A stretch of 64,000 bases of DNA from Cellulomonadaceae bacterium. GTDB lineage: Bacteria > Actinomycetota > Actinomycetes > Actinomycetales > Cellulomonadaceae. The stretch spans positions 62,001 to 126,000 of the forward strand of contig JAIRQO010000048.1 in assembly GCA_031256435.1 (NCBI GenBank), given 5' to 3'. The notes below the pieces were generated by a model. That model was not told the DNA's origin. It saw nothing but the letters and a program-made list of their open reading frames with translations, and did not search any database. Made by a program: the position numbers and the translations under genes. How positions within the stretch are numbered: the stretch's first letter is position 1; the number at the start of each line of letters is the position of its first letter. This document shows positions 23,969-31,829 of this stretch, one piece after another.

Positions 23969-25153
23969 ATGGATACTGAGCGCGTGCCGTCCGCTGCCGA
24001 CCACCCGGAACTTCACCCCACTATCGAACTTCCGCGTGAGGCACTGAGTTCCAGCGACAATGACACCGCCACGCCCGGAGACATCGTCGAACCAGACATC
24101 GCGGAACCAGACATCGTGGAAGGCGCCACCGCCGAACCCACCACCATCGTCGAACCACAAATCACGGAACCCGAAGCCCTCCCCCTGGACGAGTACCCCG
24201 CTCCCGTGGGCTTCTTTGCCCGCATCACAGAACTGCGCAGTGACCGCCCCACCCTGATTAAGATGGGCACGCTGCTGCTGGTTGCCCTGATCTCCATTTT
24301 CCTGGTGGCGCGCATTACCTCGAGCGCCACCGTGATAGCGCCCATCCGCGAATCCCTGGAGGACCAGCAAAATAACGTGTCCGTGATGGCCGCCTCGGCG
24401 GCGGGGTTGTCTGTGGCCATTACCGCCCTTCCCGGGGATATTGCCACCCCCATCGCGGACCAATTAGCGGGCCTGACCGGCTACTTTGTCATCATCACCG
24501 GCGCCCTCATTGTCCAGAAAATGGCCACGGCTGTGGTGGGGCAACTGGCGTTCATGTGGATCATTCCGCTGGCTTGCCTGCTGGGAATCGCGTACTACTT
24601 CCGGGGCCGAATATTCCTGCGCACCATGGCCATCAAACTCACCATTTTTGCCATTGTGCTCTTTGCTGCCGTCCCGGCCTCCATAGGGGTCAGCGCGCTC
24701 GTCACGGAGGCCCACGCGGATTCCGTGTCCGCCGCCACCGCCCAGGCTGATCAAACCGCCGCCGATGCAGCCGCCACCACCGCCGCAGCGGATGCCGCAA
24801 AAGATGCCGAACACGCGCATGACTACGAGGGCAACTGGCTCTCGGACATCCGCGATTGGGCCAGCAACGTAGTGAGTAGCGTTGAGGACACCGCGTCCGG
24901 CGCCGTCCACTCCGTGGAGAATGTCAAGGATGAGGCCGTCACGGCACTCAACGGGTTCATGGAAAAGATCGCCCTGTTCATTGTCACCACCTGCGTGGTG
25001 CCCATCATCACCATCATGCTCTTTGCGTGGGTGATTCGGATTCTGTTCGGCTTTGACATCAACGTCCGGGGAATCGGGCGCGTGGCGATGGTAGGGAGTC
25101 GCCGCGCTGTGGGCGGTGCGGGCCGTGCCGCCGCCCGACGATTCAGCCGGTAG
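23969..25153 (+). CDS. Membrane protein of unknown function
   Basis: A 394-residue protein. An acidic cytoplasmic N terminus (about 1-95) contains repeated EPDI/VEP units. Helices lie at about 97-115, 170-185, 192-208 and 218-238. Next comes an Ala/Thr/Asp-rich stretch likely to be outside or coiled-coil (ADSVSAATAQADQTAADAAA), a segment with DWASNVVSSVEDTASG, and a last helix pair around 330-360, ending in a basic tail (RRAVGGAGRAAARRFSR). No family is recognised. A 26-bp inverted repeat follows about 90 bases after the stop. Confidence 0.6.
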   Translation: MDTERVPSAADHPELHPTIELPREALSSSDNDTATPGDIVEPDIAEPDIVEGATAEPTTIVEPQITEPEALPLDEYPAPVGFFARITELRSDRPTLIKMGTLLLVALISIFLVARITSSATVIAPIRESLEDQQNNVSVMAASAAGLSVAITALPGDIATPIADQLAGLTGYFVIITGALIVQKMATAVVGQLAFMWIIPLACLLGIAYYFRGRIFLRTMAIKLTIFAIVLFAAVPASIGVSALVTEAHADSVSAATAQADQTAADAAATTAAADAAKDAEHAHDYEGNWLSDIRDWASNVVSSVEDTASGAVHSVENVKDEAVTALNGFMEKIALFIVTTCVVPIITIMLFAWVIRILFGFDINVRGIGRVAMVGSRRAVGGAGRAAARRFSR

Positions 25154-25184
25154 GTACTCCTAGGGGTTGCCAGGCCTCGCCTGG

Positions 25185-25241
25185 CCCACGCCGGACCCAC
25201 ACCGGACTCACGCCGGACCCACGCCGGACCCACGCCGGAAT
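25185..25241. repeat. Short direct repeats CCGGACCCACG
   Basis: Four or five head-to-tail copies of a 10-12 bp unit (CCGGACCCACG, with CCGGACTCACG variants) immediately before the inverted repeat at 25243. Confidence 0.7.
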
Positions 25242-25242
25242 C

Positions 25243-25304
25243 GCCGTGGGGGTGTGATGGTACGCGTATGAGTGGTCGTACGCGTACCATCACACCCCCA
25301 CGGC
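25243..25304. repeat. Perfect 26-bp inverted repeat
   Basis: Arms 25243-25268 and 25279-25304 are perfectly complementary around a ten-base loop. Each arm contains TACGCGTA and GGGGGTGTGATGG. It lies between the membrane protein and the RHH regulator gene. There is no T tract, so a plain intrinsic terminator is not certain; it could still end the upstream transcript. Confidence 0.9.
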
Positions 25305-25392
25305 ACAAGGGAAGGACAGTCTCCCGTGGGTCGGCGCCGTGGGACGGCATCCTGGGCGGCGACGTTCGGGGAACACATGACGCCACGCTGAC

Positions 25393-25421
25393 TTGACGTG
25401 ACACCACAATGGTGTCATAGT
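25393..25421 (+). promoter_or_regulatory. Promoter with embedded operator for RHH gene
   Basis: -35 TTGACG (25393-25398) and -10 CATAGT (25416-25421) have a 17-base spacer, and six bases separate the -10 box from ATG 25428. The spacer is almost entirely the perfect palindrome TGACACCA-CAA-TGGTGTCA (25399-25417). A repressor there would block RNA polymerase, as expected for autoregulation by the RHH protein encoded downstream. Confidence 0.75.
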
Positions 25422-25427
25422 TGTGTC

Positions 25428-26042
25428 ATGAACATTGACCGACACGTTGTGGACCTCCAGCAGCGGCTCGCTTCTGCGGCAGCGCTGATTGGAACCGAGG
25501 AGGCGCAAGACCTCACCGAGCGCCTGGCAGGCTCGCTGGATGCGGGCACTCGCCTGGTGATCATGGATGCCCTGTCCTCCGCAGCGGCGGAAATCACCAC
25601 GGCACTGGCCCCCGGCTCTGTGGATGTGCGCCTGCGCGATGGTGAACCGGAGTTTGTGGTGGACCTGGATATTCCAGACACCACACCGGCAACACCGGCG
25701 CCTGGACCCTTGCACTCGCCCGTTGGCCCCACCGTGACACCACCTGACACCACGGGCATTGCAGGCGCATCAGGAGCCGCTGACCTCAACGGAAACCTCC
25801 AGCGCACTACCATCCGCCTCCCGCAGGCCCTCAAAGATCAGGCGGAAGAGGCGGCAGCGCGTGACGGCGTTTCCCTCAACACGTGGCTGGTTCGCGCGGT
25901 GGGAGCGGCGGTGAACAGTCCGCCCCTCACTCGGTCCGCTGTCCCCACCGCCACCTTCCCTTGGGGAGCCGCGCCTTTCGCCGGTTCCCCCACAGCAGAC
26001 CCGTCCAAGCCCGGCACGCAGTTCACCGGGTGGGCACGGTAA
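25428..26042 (+). CDS. HicB-like ribbon-helix-helix protein
   Basis: A 204-residue protein. The N-terminal part (1-80) has HicB-like partner-fold sequence: a helix with QQRLASAAALIGTEEAQDL, then strands with VRLRDGEPEFVVDLD. A Pro/Thr linker follows. Residues about 126-161 (RTTIRLPQALKDQAEEAA ... SLNTWLVRAV) are a clear RHH DNA-binding motif. No toxin partner of the HicA type is adjacent; the next gene is DUF4097. It is probably an autoregulator binding the palindrome in its own promoter. Translation appears leaderless from ATG 25428. Confidence 0.75.
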   Translation: MNIDRHVVDLQQRLASAAALIGTEEAQDLTERLAGSLDAGTRLVIMDALSSAAAEITTALAPGSVDVRLRDGEPEFVVDLDIPDTTPATPAPGPLHSPVGPTVTPPDTTGIAGASGAADLNGNLQRTTIRLPQALKDQAEEAAARDGVSLNTWLVRAVGAAVNSPPLTRSAVPTATFPWGAAPFAGSPTADPSKPGTQFTGWAR

Positions 26043-26239
26043 TCATCAGTTCACCGCCTAGCCAACCGGCAAAGGCACGCTGAACAAGCGTTTCACCACA
26101 TCATCGTCGTCGTACATGACAGCGAAGATCACCCCACCATCACAGCACAATCACGCACCGTTTGCTGTGCTGTGCCCTCAACCACCCCAACCACCTCAAC
26201 CATCCCCACTACCCCAACAAAAACACCTAGGAGAACATC

Positions 26240-27103
26240 ATGACCACCACTACCTTCCCCGCCAATGGCCCCGTGGCCGCCACCATCAAACTCCCGGCCG
26301 CCAGTCTGACGGTGCGCGCCTCCGTTCGCGATGACGTGAGCGTCACCGTGGAGCCGTCCAACGCAGGCCGCAAGCGGGACATTGCCGCAGCCGAAGCCAT
26401 CGAGGTTGCCTTGGTGGGCGATCGCCTGAGCATCGCCGGCCCCGCGCTGTCCTCGTTCGCATCCCTCCCGTGGGCCGGGGGTCTCGGCGTGGTCAACGTC
26501 ACGGTGGACCTGCCCGCCGGATCCGCCGTCAAGGGCAAGAACTCCGCCGGCCAATTTGCCGCTTCCGGACCCTTGGGTTCCGTGGACATGAAGGTGTCCG
26601 CTGGTGAGGCCTACGTGGAGCAGGCCACCGTGCTCAACCTGGTGGTGTCTACGGGCACGCTCACGGTGGGCAGGGTCAATGGCCCCGTCAACCTCGTTGC
26701 CTCCATGGGCACGGTGGACGTCCAAGATTTTGTGGGAGACGGTTCCATTGTGGCGTCCATGGGCGAGGTGAGCGTTGCCTCCGTGACCGGAAACCTCACC
26801 GTCACGGCCTCCATGGGAGCCATCAACGTGGGCGCTGTGTCCGGCACCATCACGGCCAGCGCGTCCATGGGCGCCGTGGAGGTGGACCGGATTGTTACCG
26901 GAAAAGCGAACCTCAAGGCCAAGATGGGCTCCGTGGACGTGGGCATTCCGGACGGAACCGCCGCCTGGCTTGACGTGTCCGCACCGCACGGCTCGGTTCG
27001 CAATGACCTGGCCGGAGCCGGCGCCCCCAACCCTGGCGATCCCATGGTGGAGATTCACGCCCGCTCCACGGCCGGCAACGTCACCATTCACAAGGTGCGG
27101 TAA
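26240..27103 (+). CDS. DUF4097 family beta-repeat protein
   Basis: A 287-residue protein of the DUF4097 'adhesin-like' family, with repeated short beta strands that should wind into a beta-helix. Repeats of the form ASMGxVxV recur (ASMGTVDV, ASMGEVSV, ASMGAINV, ASMGAVEV, AKMGSVDV) at about 21-residue spacing between residues 150 and 240. It has no signal peptide or membrane helix, so it acts in the cytoplasm in spite of the family nickname. AGGAG precedes ATG 26240 by seven bases. It follows the RHH regulator by 197 bases, and the two are probably one regulated unit. Confidence 0.8.
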   Translation: MTTTTFPANGPVAATIKLPAASLTVRASVRDDVSVTVEPSNAGRKRDIAAAEAIEVALVGDRLSIAGPALSSFASLPWAGGLGVVNVTVDLPAGSAVKGKNSAGQFAASGPLGSVDMKVSAGEAYVEQATVLNLVVSTGTLTVGRVNGPVNLVASMGTVDVQDFVGDGSIVASMGEVSVASVTGNLTVTASMGAINVGAVSGTITASASMGAVEVDRIVTGKANLKAKMGSVDVGIPDGTAAWLDVSAPHGSVRNDLAGAGAPNPGDPMVEIHARSTAGNVTIHKVR

Positions 27104-27109
27104 GGCACC

Positions 27110-27622
27110 CTAGGCTTGTGGCATCACCAGGGCGGTGGCGATGGCGGCGAGGCCTTCGCCCCGGCCCGTGAGGCCGAGACCGTCCGTGGTGGTGGCCGAA
27201 AGTGTGACCGGAGCATCTGCCGCGGCAGTCATTGCCGCAATGGCTTCGTCCCGGCGAGGACCGATCTTTGGTCTGTTGCCCACGACTTGCACCGCGATGT
27301 TTCCGATGACGTACCCAGCCGCCCTGACGCGCCGGGCCGCCTCTCCCAGGAGGGTGGCCCCCGAGGCGCCAGCCCATTCGGGGCGGGATGTGCCAAAGTT
27401 GCTGCCCAAATCACCGATTCCAGCGGCGCTGAAGAGCGCATCAGCAGCGGCGTGGCAGGCCACGTCAGCATCGGAATGGCCATCCAGGCCCGGCTCATCG
27501 GGCCACAGCAAACCGGCCACCCACAGTTCCCGAGCGCTCTCCGCCGGGGCAAAGGCGTGAACATCCACGCCAATCCCGATGCGCGGCATGGCCACTGGCA
27601 GCTGGGCATTCGTAGAGTTCAT
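27110..27622 (-). CDS. ispF: 2-C-methyl-D-erythritol 2,4-cyclodiphosphate synthase
   Basis: IspF, 170 residues, catalyses the fifth step of the MEP isoprenoid pathway. Metal ligands are in GVDVHAF and [12 protein letters not shown]; the ISPF loop reads [20 protein letters not shown] and the C-terminal signature [14 protein letters not shown] is typical. It overlaps ispD by four bases (ATGA). The pair supplies precursors for the polyprenyl synthase encoded upstream on the same strand. Confidence 0.95.
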   Translation of the reverse strand: MNSTNAQLPVAMPRIGIGVDVHAFAPAESARELWVAGLLWPDEPGLDGHSDADVACHAAADALFSAAGIGDLGSNFGTSRPEWAGASGATLLGEAARRVRAAGYVIGNIAVQVVGNRPKIGPRRDEAIAAMTAAADAPVTLSATTTDGLGLTGRGEGLAAIATALVMPQA

Positions 27623-28323
27623 CCGTACAGCACCTCCGCGATTCTGAGGTCTTCCTCCGTGGTGACCTTCATGGCTCGGGCCTCTCCCTCCACCACTGTG
27701 ACCGGCTCTCCGAGCGCTTCCACCAGTCCGGCGTCGTCGGTGGCTGGGGTGGCGGGGGCGGCTGGGCTGGTTGGTACGTCAGCACCCACGGCGTGAGCCC
27801 GTTCCAATAATTCCCGACGAAACGCCTGCGGCGTTTGGATGGCTCGCAGGGCCGTTCGGTCCACGGTTTCTACTACGGCGGAGCGCGAGTCCACGCTCTT
27901 GATGGTGTCCGTCACGGTGAGGCCGGGAATCACGGCGTCATGGCCTGCCTCCACTGCGGCCACCACCCGCTGGATGAGTTCCGTGGAGATCAACGGCCGT
28001 GCGGCATCGTGAACTAGAATGATGTCCTGCGGGTTGCCGCAGGTGAGAGCGGCGAGGCCAAGTGCCACGGATTCCTGCCGGGTGGCACCGCCGGGAACCA
28101 CGGTGACAAGCGCAGCACCAACCCGCAGGAGAACAGCATGGAACTGGTCCAGGTGTTCTGCGGGCGCTGTCACCACTACGGTGTCCACCACCCCGGACGC
28201 CGTCATCGCCTCCACTGCACGCACCACCAGCGGCACTCCGTCCAATTCGACCAAAGCCTTAGGTACGTCTCGTCCCAACCGCGTACCGGACCCGGCCGCC
28301 GTAACAATGGCATGAACGCTCAT
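27619..28323 (-). CDS. ispD: 2-C-methyl-D-erythritol 4-phosphate cytidylyltransferase
   Basis: IspD, 234 residues, forms CDP-methylerythritol in the MEP pathway. The CTP-binding loop AAGSGTRLG (9-17) with VPKAL, the VHDAARPL motif, and [13 protein letters not shown] are all intact. Near the C terminus a short Ala/Pro/Thr insertion ([13 protein letters not shown]) precedes the conserved DDAGLVE. It overlaps the polyprenyl synthase by ATGA and ispF by ATGA, so the three genes form a tight operon. Confidence 0.95.
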   Translation of the reverse strand: MSVHAIVTAAGSGTRLGRDVPKALVELDGVPLVVRAVEAMTASGVVDTVVVTAPAEHLDQFHAVLLRVGAALVTVVPGGATRQESVALGLAALTCGNPQDIILVHDAARPLISTELIQRVVAAVEAGHDAVIPGLTVTDTIKSVDSRSAVVETVDRTALRAIQTPQAFRRELLERAHAVGADVPTSPAAPATPATDDAGLVEALGEPVTVVEGEARAMKVTTEEDLRIAEVLYG

Positions 28324-29390
28324 GAAGCTCGGTCAGCGAGCGCCAAGGCAAAGGAGACCAGAGCCTCTTTCACGGGACCTTCAGGAAGCGGGTCCAACTC
28401 TGCTGCAGCGTCATGCGCCCAGGTCACGGCAAGGGCCCGCGTCTCGGCCAGCACCTCATGGGCGCGCAGTTCCTCCACAATCTCGGCCAACGTATCGTCG
28501 TCGGAAATATCCCCATCCAAACGCGCAATGAGGGCCTCGTCCTCGGGACCCCCTAAGCCACGCGCCACGCGCTGGCGTAGCAGCAATACGGGCATGGTGG
28601 GGACGTGTTCGCGCAGGTCTGTGCCGGGGGTTTTCCCCGTTTCGGCACCGGTAGATGCCAGATCCAACACGTCATCGGCTAACTGGAACGCCACGCCCAC
28701 CTTTTCGCCGTAGGCGCTCAGTACGTCAAAACTCTCCGAGGGCGCTCCGCCAAACATGGCGCCGAATCGCGCGGAGGTAGCCACCAACGAGGCCGTCTTA
28801 TTGGACAGCACCGTCAAATAATGCGCCACGGGATCATCCCGCTCGCCGGGCCCCGTCAACTCGGCCAACTGCCCCAAACATAGGCGCTCAAAGGTCTCCG
28901 CCTGCAGGCGGACCGCCTCCGTCCCCAGGCGCGCCACGCGCTGCGAGGCCCGAGCAAACAGCAGGTCCCCCACCATGATGGCCACCGTGTTGCCCCACAC
29001 GGTGTGCGCGGTGGGCGTGCCGCGGCGCATGGAGGCGGAATCCTGCACGTCATCGTGGTAGAGCGTGGCCAAATGCGTCAACTCCACCACCACGGCGGCA
29101 TCGAGCACGTCCTGGTTGGGACCGGCTCCCAACTCGGAGGCCAACAAGGTCAGGAAGGGGCGCAGGCGTTTCCCACCGGCGGCCATCAAATACCGCGAGG
29201 CATCCGCTGCCAGGCGGTCGGCGTACTGGGCGGCGTCCAACAGGGCTTCCTCCACGGCGCCCATGCGCTCCACCAAGCGCTCGGCCAAAGCAACATCCGG
29301 CAGGGGGAAAGCCGGCGCGGCTTCAGCGGCGCGCGCCATCTGAGCGGCGGCGTCCACCCCCAGCGCGGTGGGCGAGGCGTAACTGGTCAC
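28320..29390 (-). CDS. Polyprenyl diphosphate synthase
   Basis: A 356-residue trans-prenyltransferase. The first aspartate-rich motif is DDVQD (in LYHDDVQDSASMRRG) and the second DDVLD (in QLADDVLDLAST). Neighbouring menG suggests it makes the menaquinone side chain (heptaprenyl or longer), but chain length cannot be read here. The start is GTG 29390, six bases after TAGATT (29397-29402). A C-terminal EEL segment and helical end are normal. It leads the operon into ispD and ispF. Confidence 0.92.
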   Translation of the reverse strand: MTSYASPTALGVDAAAQMARAAEAAPAFPLPDVALAERLVERMGAVEEALLDAAQYADRLAADASRYLMAAGGKRLRPFLTLLASELGAGPNQDVLDAAVVVELTHLATLYHDDVQDSASMRRGTPTAHTVWGNTVAIMVGDLLFARASQRVARLGTEAVRLQAETFERLCLGQLAELTGPGERDDPVAHYLTVLSNKTASLVATSARFGAMFGGAPSESFDVLSAYGEKVGVAFQLADDVLDLASTGAETGKTPGTDLREHVPTMPVLLLRQRVARGLGGPEDEALIARLDGDISDDDTLAEIVEELRAHEVLAETRALAVTWAHDAAAELDPLPEGPVKEALVSFALALADRAS

Positions 29391-29396
29391 GGGGAG

Positions 29397-29402
29397 AATC
29401 TA
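29397..29402 (-). promoter_or_regulatory. -10 box TAGATT before polyprenyl synthase
   Basis: TAGATT on the minus strand, six bases before GTG 29390. It lies just inside the gap after menG, so the isoprenoid operon may have its own promoter. Confidence 0.5.
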
Positions 29403-29410
29403 ACCGGCAA

Positions 29411-30136
29411 TCAGGCGGCAACGTGGGAGGCTGCCTGGGGAACGTCGGGTTTCCATGCACGATGCAGCGCGACGATGCCCCCCGTGGCGTTCCGCACCTG
29501 GCATCCGTCCCATCCCGCGTCCCGGATCAACTCCGCGAGTCCGCGTTGATCCGACCACAACAGAATCGTCTCCGCCAGGTAATCATAGGAGCCGCGATCC
29601 CGCGTGATCCACCCCGCCACCGGAGGTAGCGCGCGCATGAGGTACCGCTGGTAGGCGGTCCGCAACCAGGGAGCGGTGGGGGTGGAGAACTCACAAATCA
29701 CCAGCCTGCCTCCGGGCCTCGTCACCCGGAGCATCTCCCGCAAGGCCGCTGCGGTGTCCTGAACATTCCGCAGACCAAAGCTGATGGTCACAGCGTCAAA
29801 CGAGGCATCGTCGAACGGCAAATCCGTGGCATTGCCCACCACAAAGTTCAACTCCGGATGCCGGCGCTTACCTTCGGCCACCATGCCTTCAGACATATCA
29901 CACGGGGTGACCGTGGCTCCCGCCGTCGCAAACGGCACGGAAGAGGTTCCGGTTCCCGCAGCCAGATCCAGAATGTTTTCTCCGGGCTGGGGCGCCACGG
30001 CTTCCACAGTCAAGGCTCGCCACCGCCGATCCTGCCCCAAGGACACCACGTCATTGACCAGATCATAGTGACGCGCAATGCCATCAAACATGGATGCCAC
30101 CTGGTCAGGGCGTTTGGAGAGGGGTGCACGAGCCAT
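29411..30136 (-). CDS. menG: Demethylmenaquinone methyltransferase
   Basis: A 241-residue UbiE/MenG C-methyltransferase, last step of menaquinone synthesis. Family motifs are [18 protein letters not shown], the SAM-binding loop [11 protein letters not shown] (57-67), [16 protein letters not shown] and [15 protein letters not shown]. The start at ATG 30136 sets it at the length of the family; the longer upstream extension lies in the divergent promoter region. It is transcribed away from menF. Confidence 0.93.
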   Translation of the reverse strand: MARAPLSKRPDQVASMFDGIARHYDLVNDVVSLGQDRRWRALTVEAVAPQPGENILDLAAGTGTSSVPFATAGATVTPCDMSEGMVAEGKRRHPELNFVVGNATDLPFDDASFDAVTISFGLRNVQDTAAALREMLRVTRPGGRLVICEFSTPTAPWLRTAYQRYLMRALPPVAGWITRDRGSYDYLAETILLWSDQRGLAELIRDAGWDGCQVRNATGGIVALHRAWKPDVPQAASHVAA

Positions 30137-30233
30137 GCCACCATCGTGGCACAGTTCCCCGTCCGACACGCGCGGCTCGCCTCGCTCGCTCAACGGTCCG
30201 CCAATCGCGTGCCTACCGCTACGCTGTGGGGCG

Positions 30234-31751
30234 ATGTCCATTCCGTTGCTTCACGTTGTCACCTCGGCTCAGTTGCCATCGCCCGTACCTGACTCCCCTG
30301 ACCCCGCAACCCTCATCGGCGCCCTCCCCCTCAACGAGCCACCCGTGGCGTGGGTGCGGCGCGGGGACGGCCTCATCGGATGGGGCGAGGCAGCCCGTTG
30401 GGAGGGCTCCGGGCCTGGCCGTTTTGCCGAGGCGAGCGCGTGGTGGCGCGAGGTGACGCGCGCTGCCGCCGTGGATGACGCTGTGGGCGTGTGCGGCAGT
30501 GGCCTGGTGGCATTCGGTTCTTTTGCTTTCGACGATGCATCGGCCGAGAATTCTGTTCTCATCGTCCCGCGCGTGGTGCTAGGGAGGAGAGCTGACGGCG
30601 CGTGGATGACCACCGTGTTTGGGGATGGACGCGGGAGTTCTGGTGATGATCGCGGCTGTGTTGGAGGGCCAGGTGCTGAACATGGGGCCGGTGGTGGAGA
30701 TGAGTCCGGTGAAGATCGCTGCGTAGTTGGTGACACCGCGGATGCGCGTGCTCGGTACTGCTCCATGGTGGACAACGCCGTGGGGCGGATCAGTGCTGGC
30801 GAGTTGGAGAAGGTGGTGCTGGCTCGGGCGGAATCCGCGAGCGTGGAGGCTGGGCTCACTGTCAAGGAAATCTTGATGCGTCTGGCTACTCGCTTTGACA
30901 CCACCTGGGCCTTCCATGTGGCCGGGTTAGTGGGCGCAACTCCGGAAATGTTGGTCCGCACCGAACGCGGCTTGGCGCTCTCTCGCGTTCTTGCAGGAAC
31001 GATTCGTCGTGAAGAATCAGACACGGATGATGACGCGCTGCTGCGATCCGCACAGTTGGCTCGCTCGTCGAAGGACCTCCTCGAGCACCAACATGCCGTG
31101 GAATCGGTAGCGCAGGCCCTGGAACCTTTCTGTGCCTCCATGAATGTTCCCGAGCAGCCGTTTGTTTTGCACCTGCCTAACGTGATGCACCTGGCTAGTG
31201 ATGTCACCGGAGTGTTGAACGCCGACGAGGCTCGTACGTCATTGGAACTGGCAGCCGCTTTACATCCCTCCGCGGCTGTGTGCGGTACGCCGCGAGCCGC
31301 GGCGCAGGCCGTGATCACCGAGTTGGAAGGCTTTGATCGCGGGCGATACTCCGGCCCCGTAGGCTGGATGGGCGCCGACGGAGATGGCGAATGGGGCATC
31401 GCCTTGCGCTGCGCAAGATTGGACGATGCTGGGCTTGACGAGGCTGGGCGGTTGAGCCAGGCGCATAGCGCCGACGGTCGAAACCCCCAGGCCAATGCCC
31501 CTGCGGGGTGGTTGAGCCAGGCGCATAGCGCTGACGGCGTGAGGCTAGACGATGCTGGGCGGTTGAGCCAGGCGCGTAGCGCCGACGGTCGAAACCCCCA
31601 ACCTCCCGCCGCCGCGAGTGCGAACAAATCACCGCAACGCGCGCGCCTGTATGCCGGATGCGGGGTGGTGGGAGCCTCCACCCCGGAATCCGAATACGCG
31701 GAATCCGAAGCTAAACTTCAGCCCATGCGCTGGGCTCTCTCCGCCGGTTAA
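30234..31751 (+). CDS. menF: Isochorismate synthase with repeat-derived insert
   Basis: A 505-residue chorismate-binding enzyme (MenF/EntC type) that makes isochorismate for menaquinone. The catalytic base lies in ELEKVVLAR; other landmarks are [43 protein letters not shown] and [13 protein letters not shown]. Residues about 398-468 are not part of the fold: a Gln/Ser/Ala-rich segment with three LSQA(H/R)SADG units splits the strand pair between ALRCAR and RARLYAGCG. It is encoded by three family C repeats. The frame is open throughout, so the gene is presumably functional. TACGCT stands eight bases before ATG 30234. Confidence 0.88.
   Translation: MSIPLLHVVTSAQLPSPVPDSPDPATLIGALPLNEPPVAWVRRGDGLIGWGEAARWEGSGPGRFAEASAWWREVTRAAAVDDAVGVCGSGLVAFGSFAFDDASAENSVLIVPRVVLGRRADGAWMTTVFGDGRGSSGDDRGCVGGPGAEHGAGGGDESGEDRCVVGDTADARARYCSMVDNAVGRISAGELEKVVLARAESASVEAGLTVKEILMRLATRFDTTWAFHVAGLVGATPEMLVRTERGLALSRVLAGTIRREESDTDDDALLRSAQLARSSKDLLEHQHAVESVAQALEPFCASMNVPEQPFVLHLPNVMHLASDVTGVLNADEARTSLELAAALHPSAAVCGTPRAAAQAVITELEGFDRGRYSGPVGWMGADGDGEWGIALRCARLDDAGLDEAGRLSQAHSADGRNPQANAPAGWLSQAHSADGVRLDDAGRLSQARSADGRNPQPPAAASANKSPQRARLYAGCGVVGASTPESEYAESEAKLQPMRWALSAG
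31445..31605. repeat. Three family C repeats inside menF
   Basis: GGTTGAGCCAGGCGC(A/G)TAGCGC occurs three times (near 31453, 31510 and 31563), two of them ending GACGGTCGAAACC. The middle copy lacks that end. The intervals keep the menF reading frame. The core AGGCGCATAGCGCC is itself palindromic. Confidence 0.85.
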
Positions 31752-31763
31752 GCCGCCCCAACG

Positions 31764-31816
31764 GTTGAGGCACCCCGCCTGTTGAGGAGTTCACGTAGTG
31801 GACGTCTCGAAATCAC
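31764..31816. repeat. Family C variant after menF
   Basis: ACGGTTGAGGCACCCCG and CTGTTGAGGAGTTCACG, then GACGTCTCGAAATCACG. It lies between the convergent menF and htrA genes and resembles the element at 23916. Confidence 0.55.
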
Positions 31817-31829
31817 GTCCACGCCAGCC

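Noticed and set aside
26129-27091. Long antisense ORF opposite DUF4097
   Set aside because: It is Gly/His-rich shadow sequence of a high-GC gene with periodic repeats; the plus-strand protein has a clear family and ribosome-binding site.
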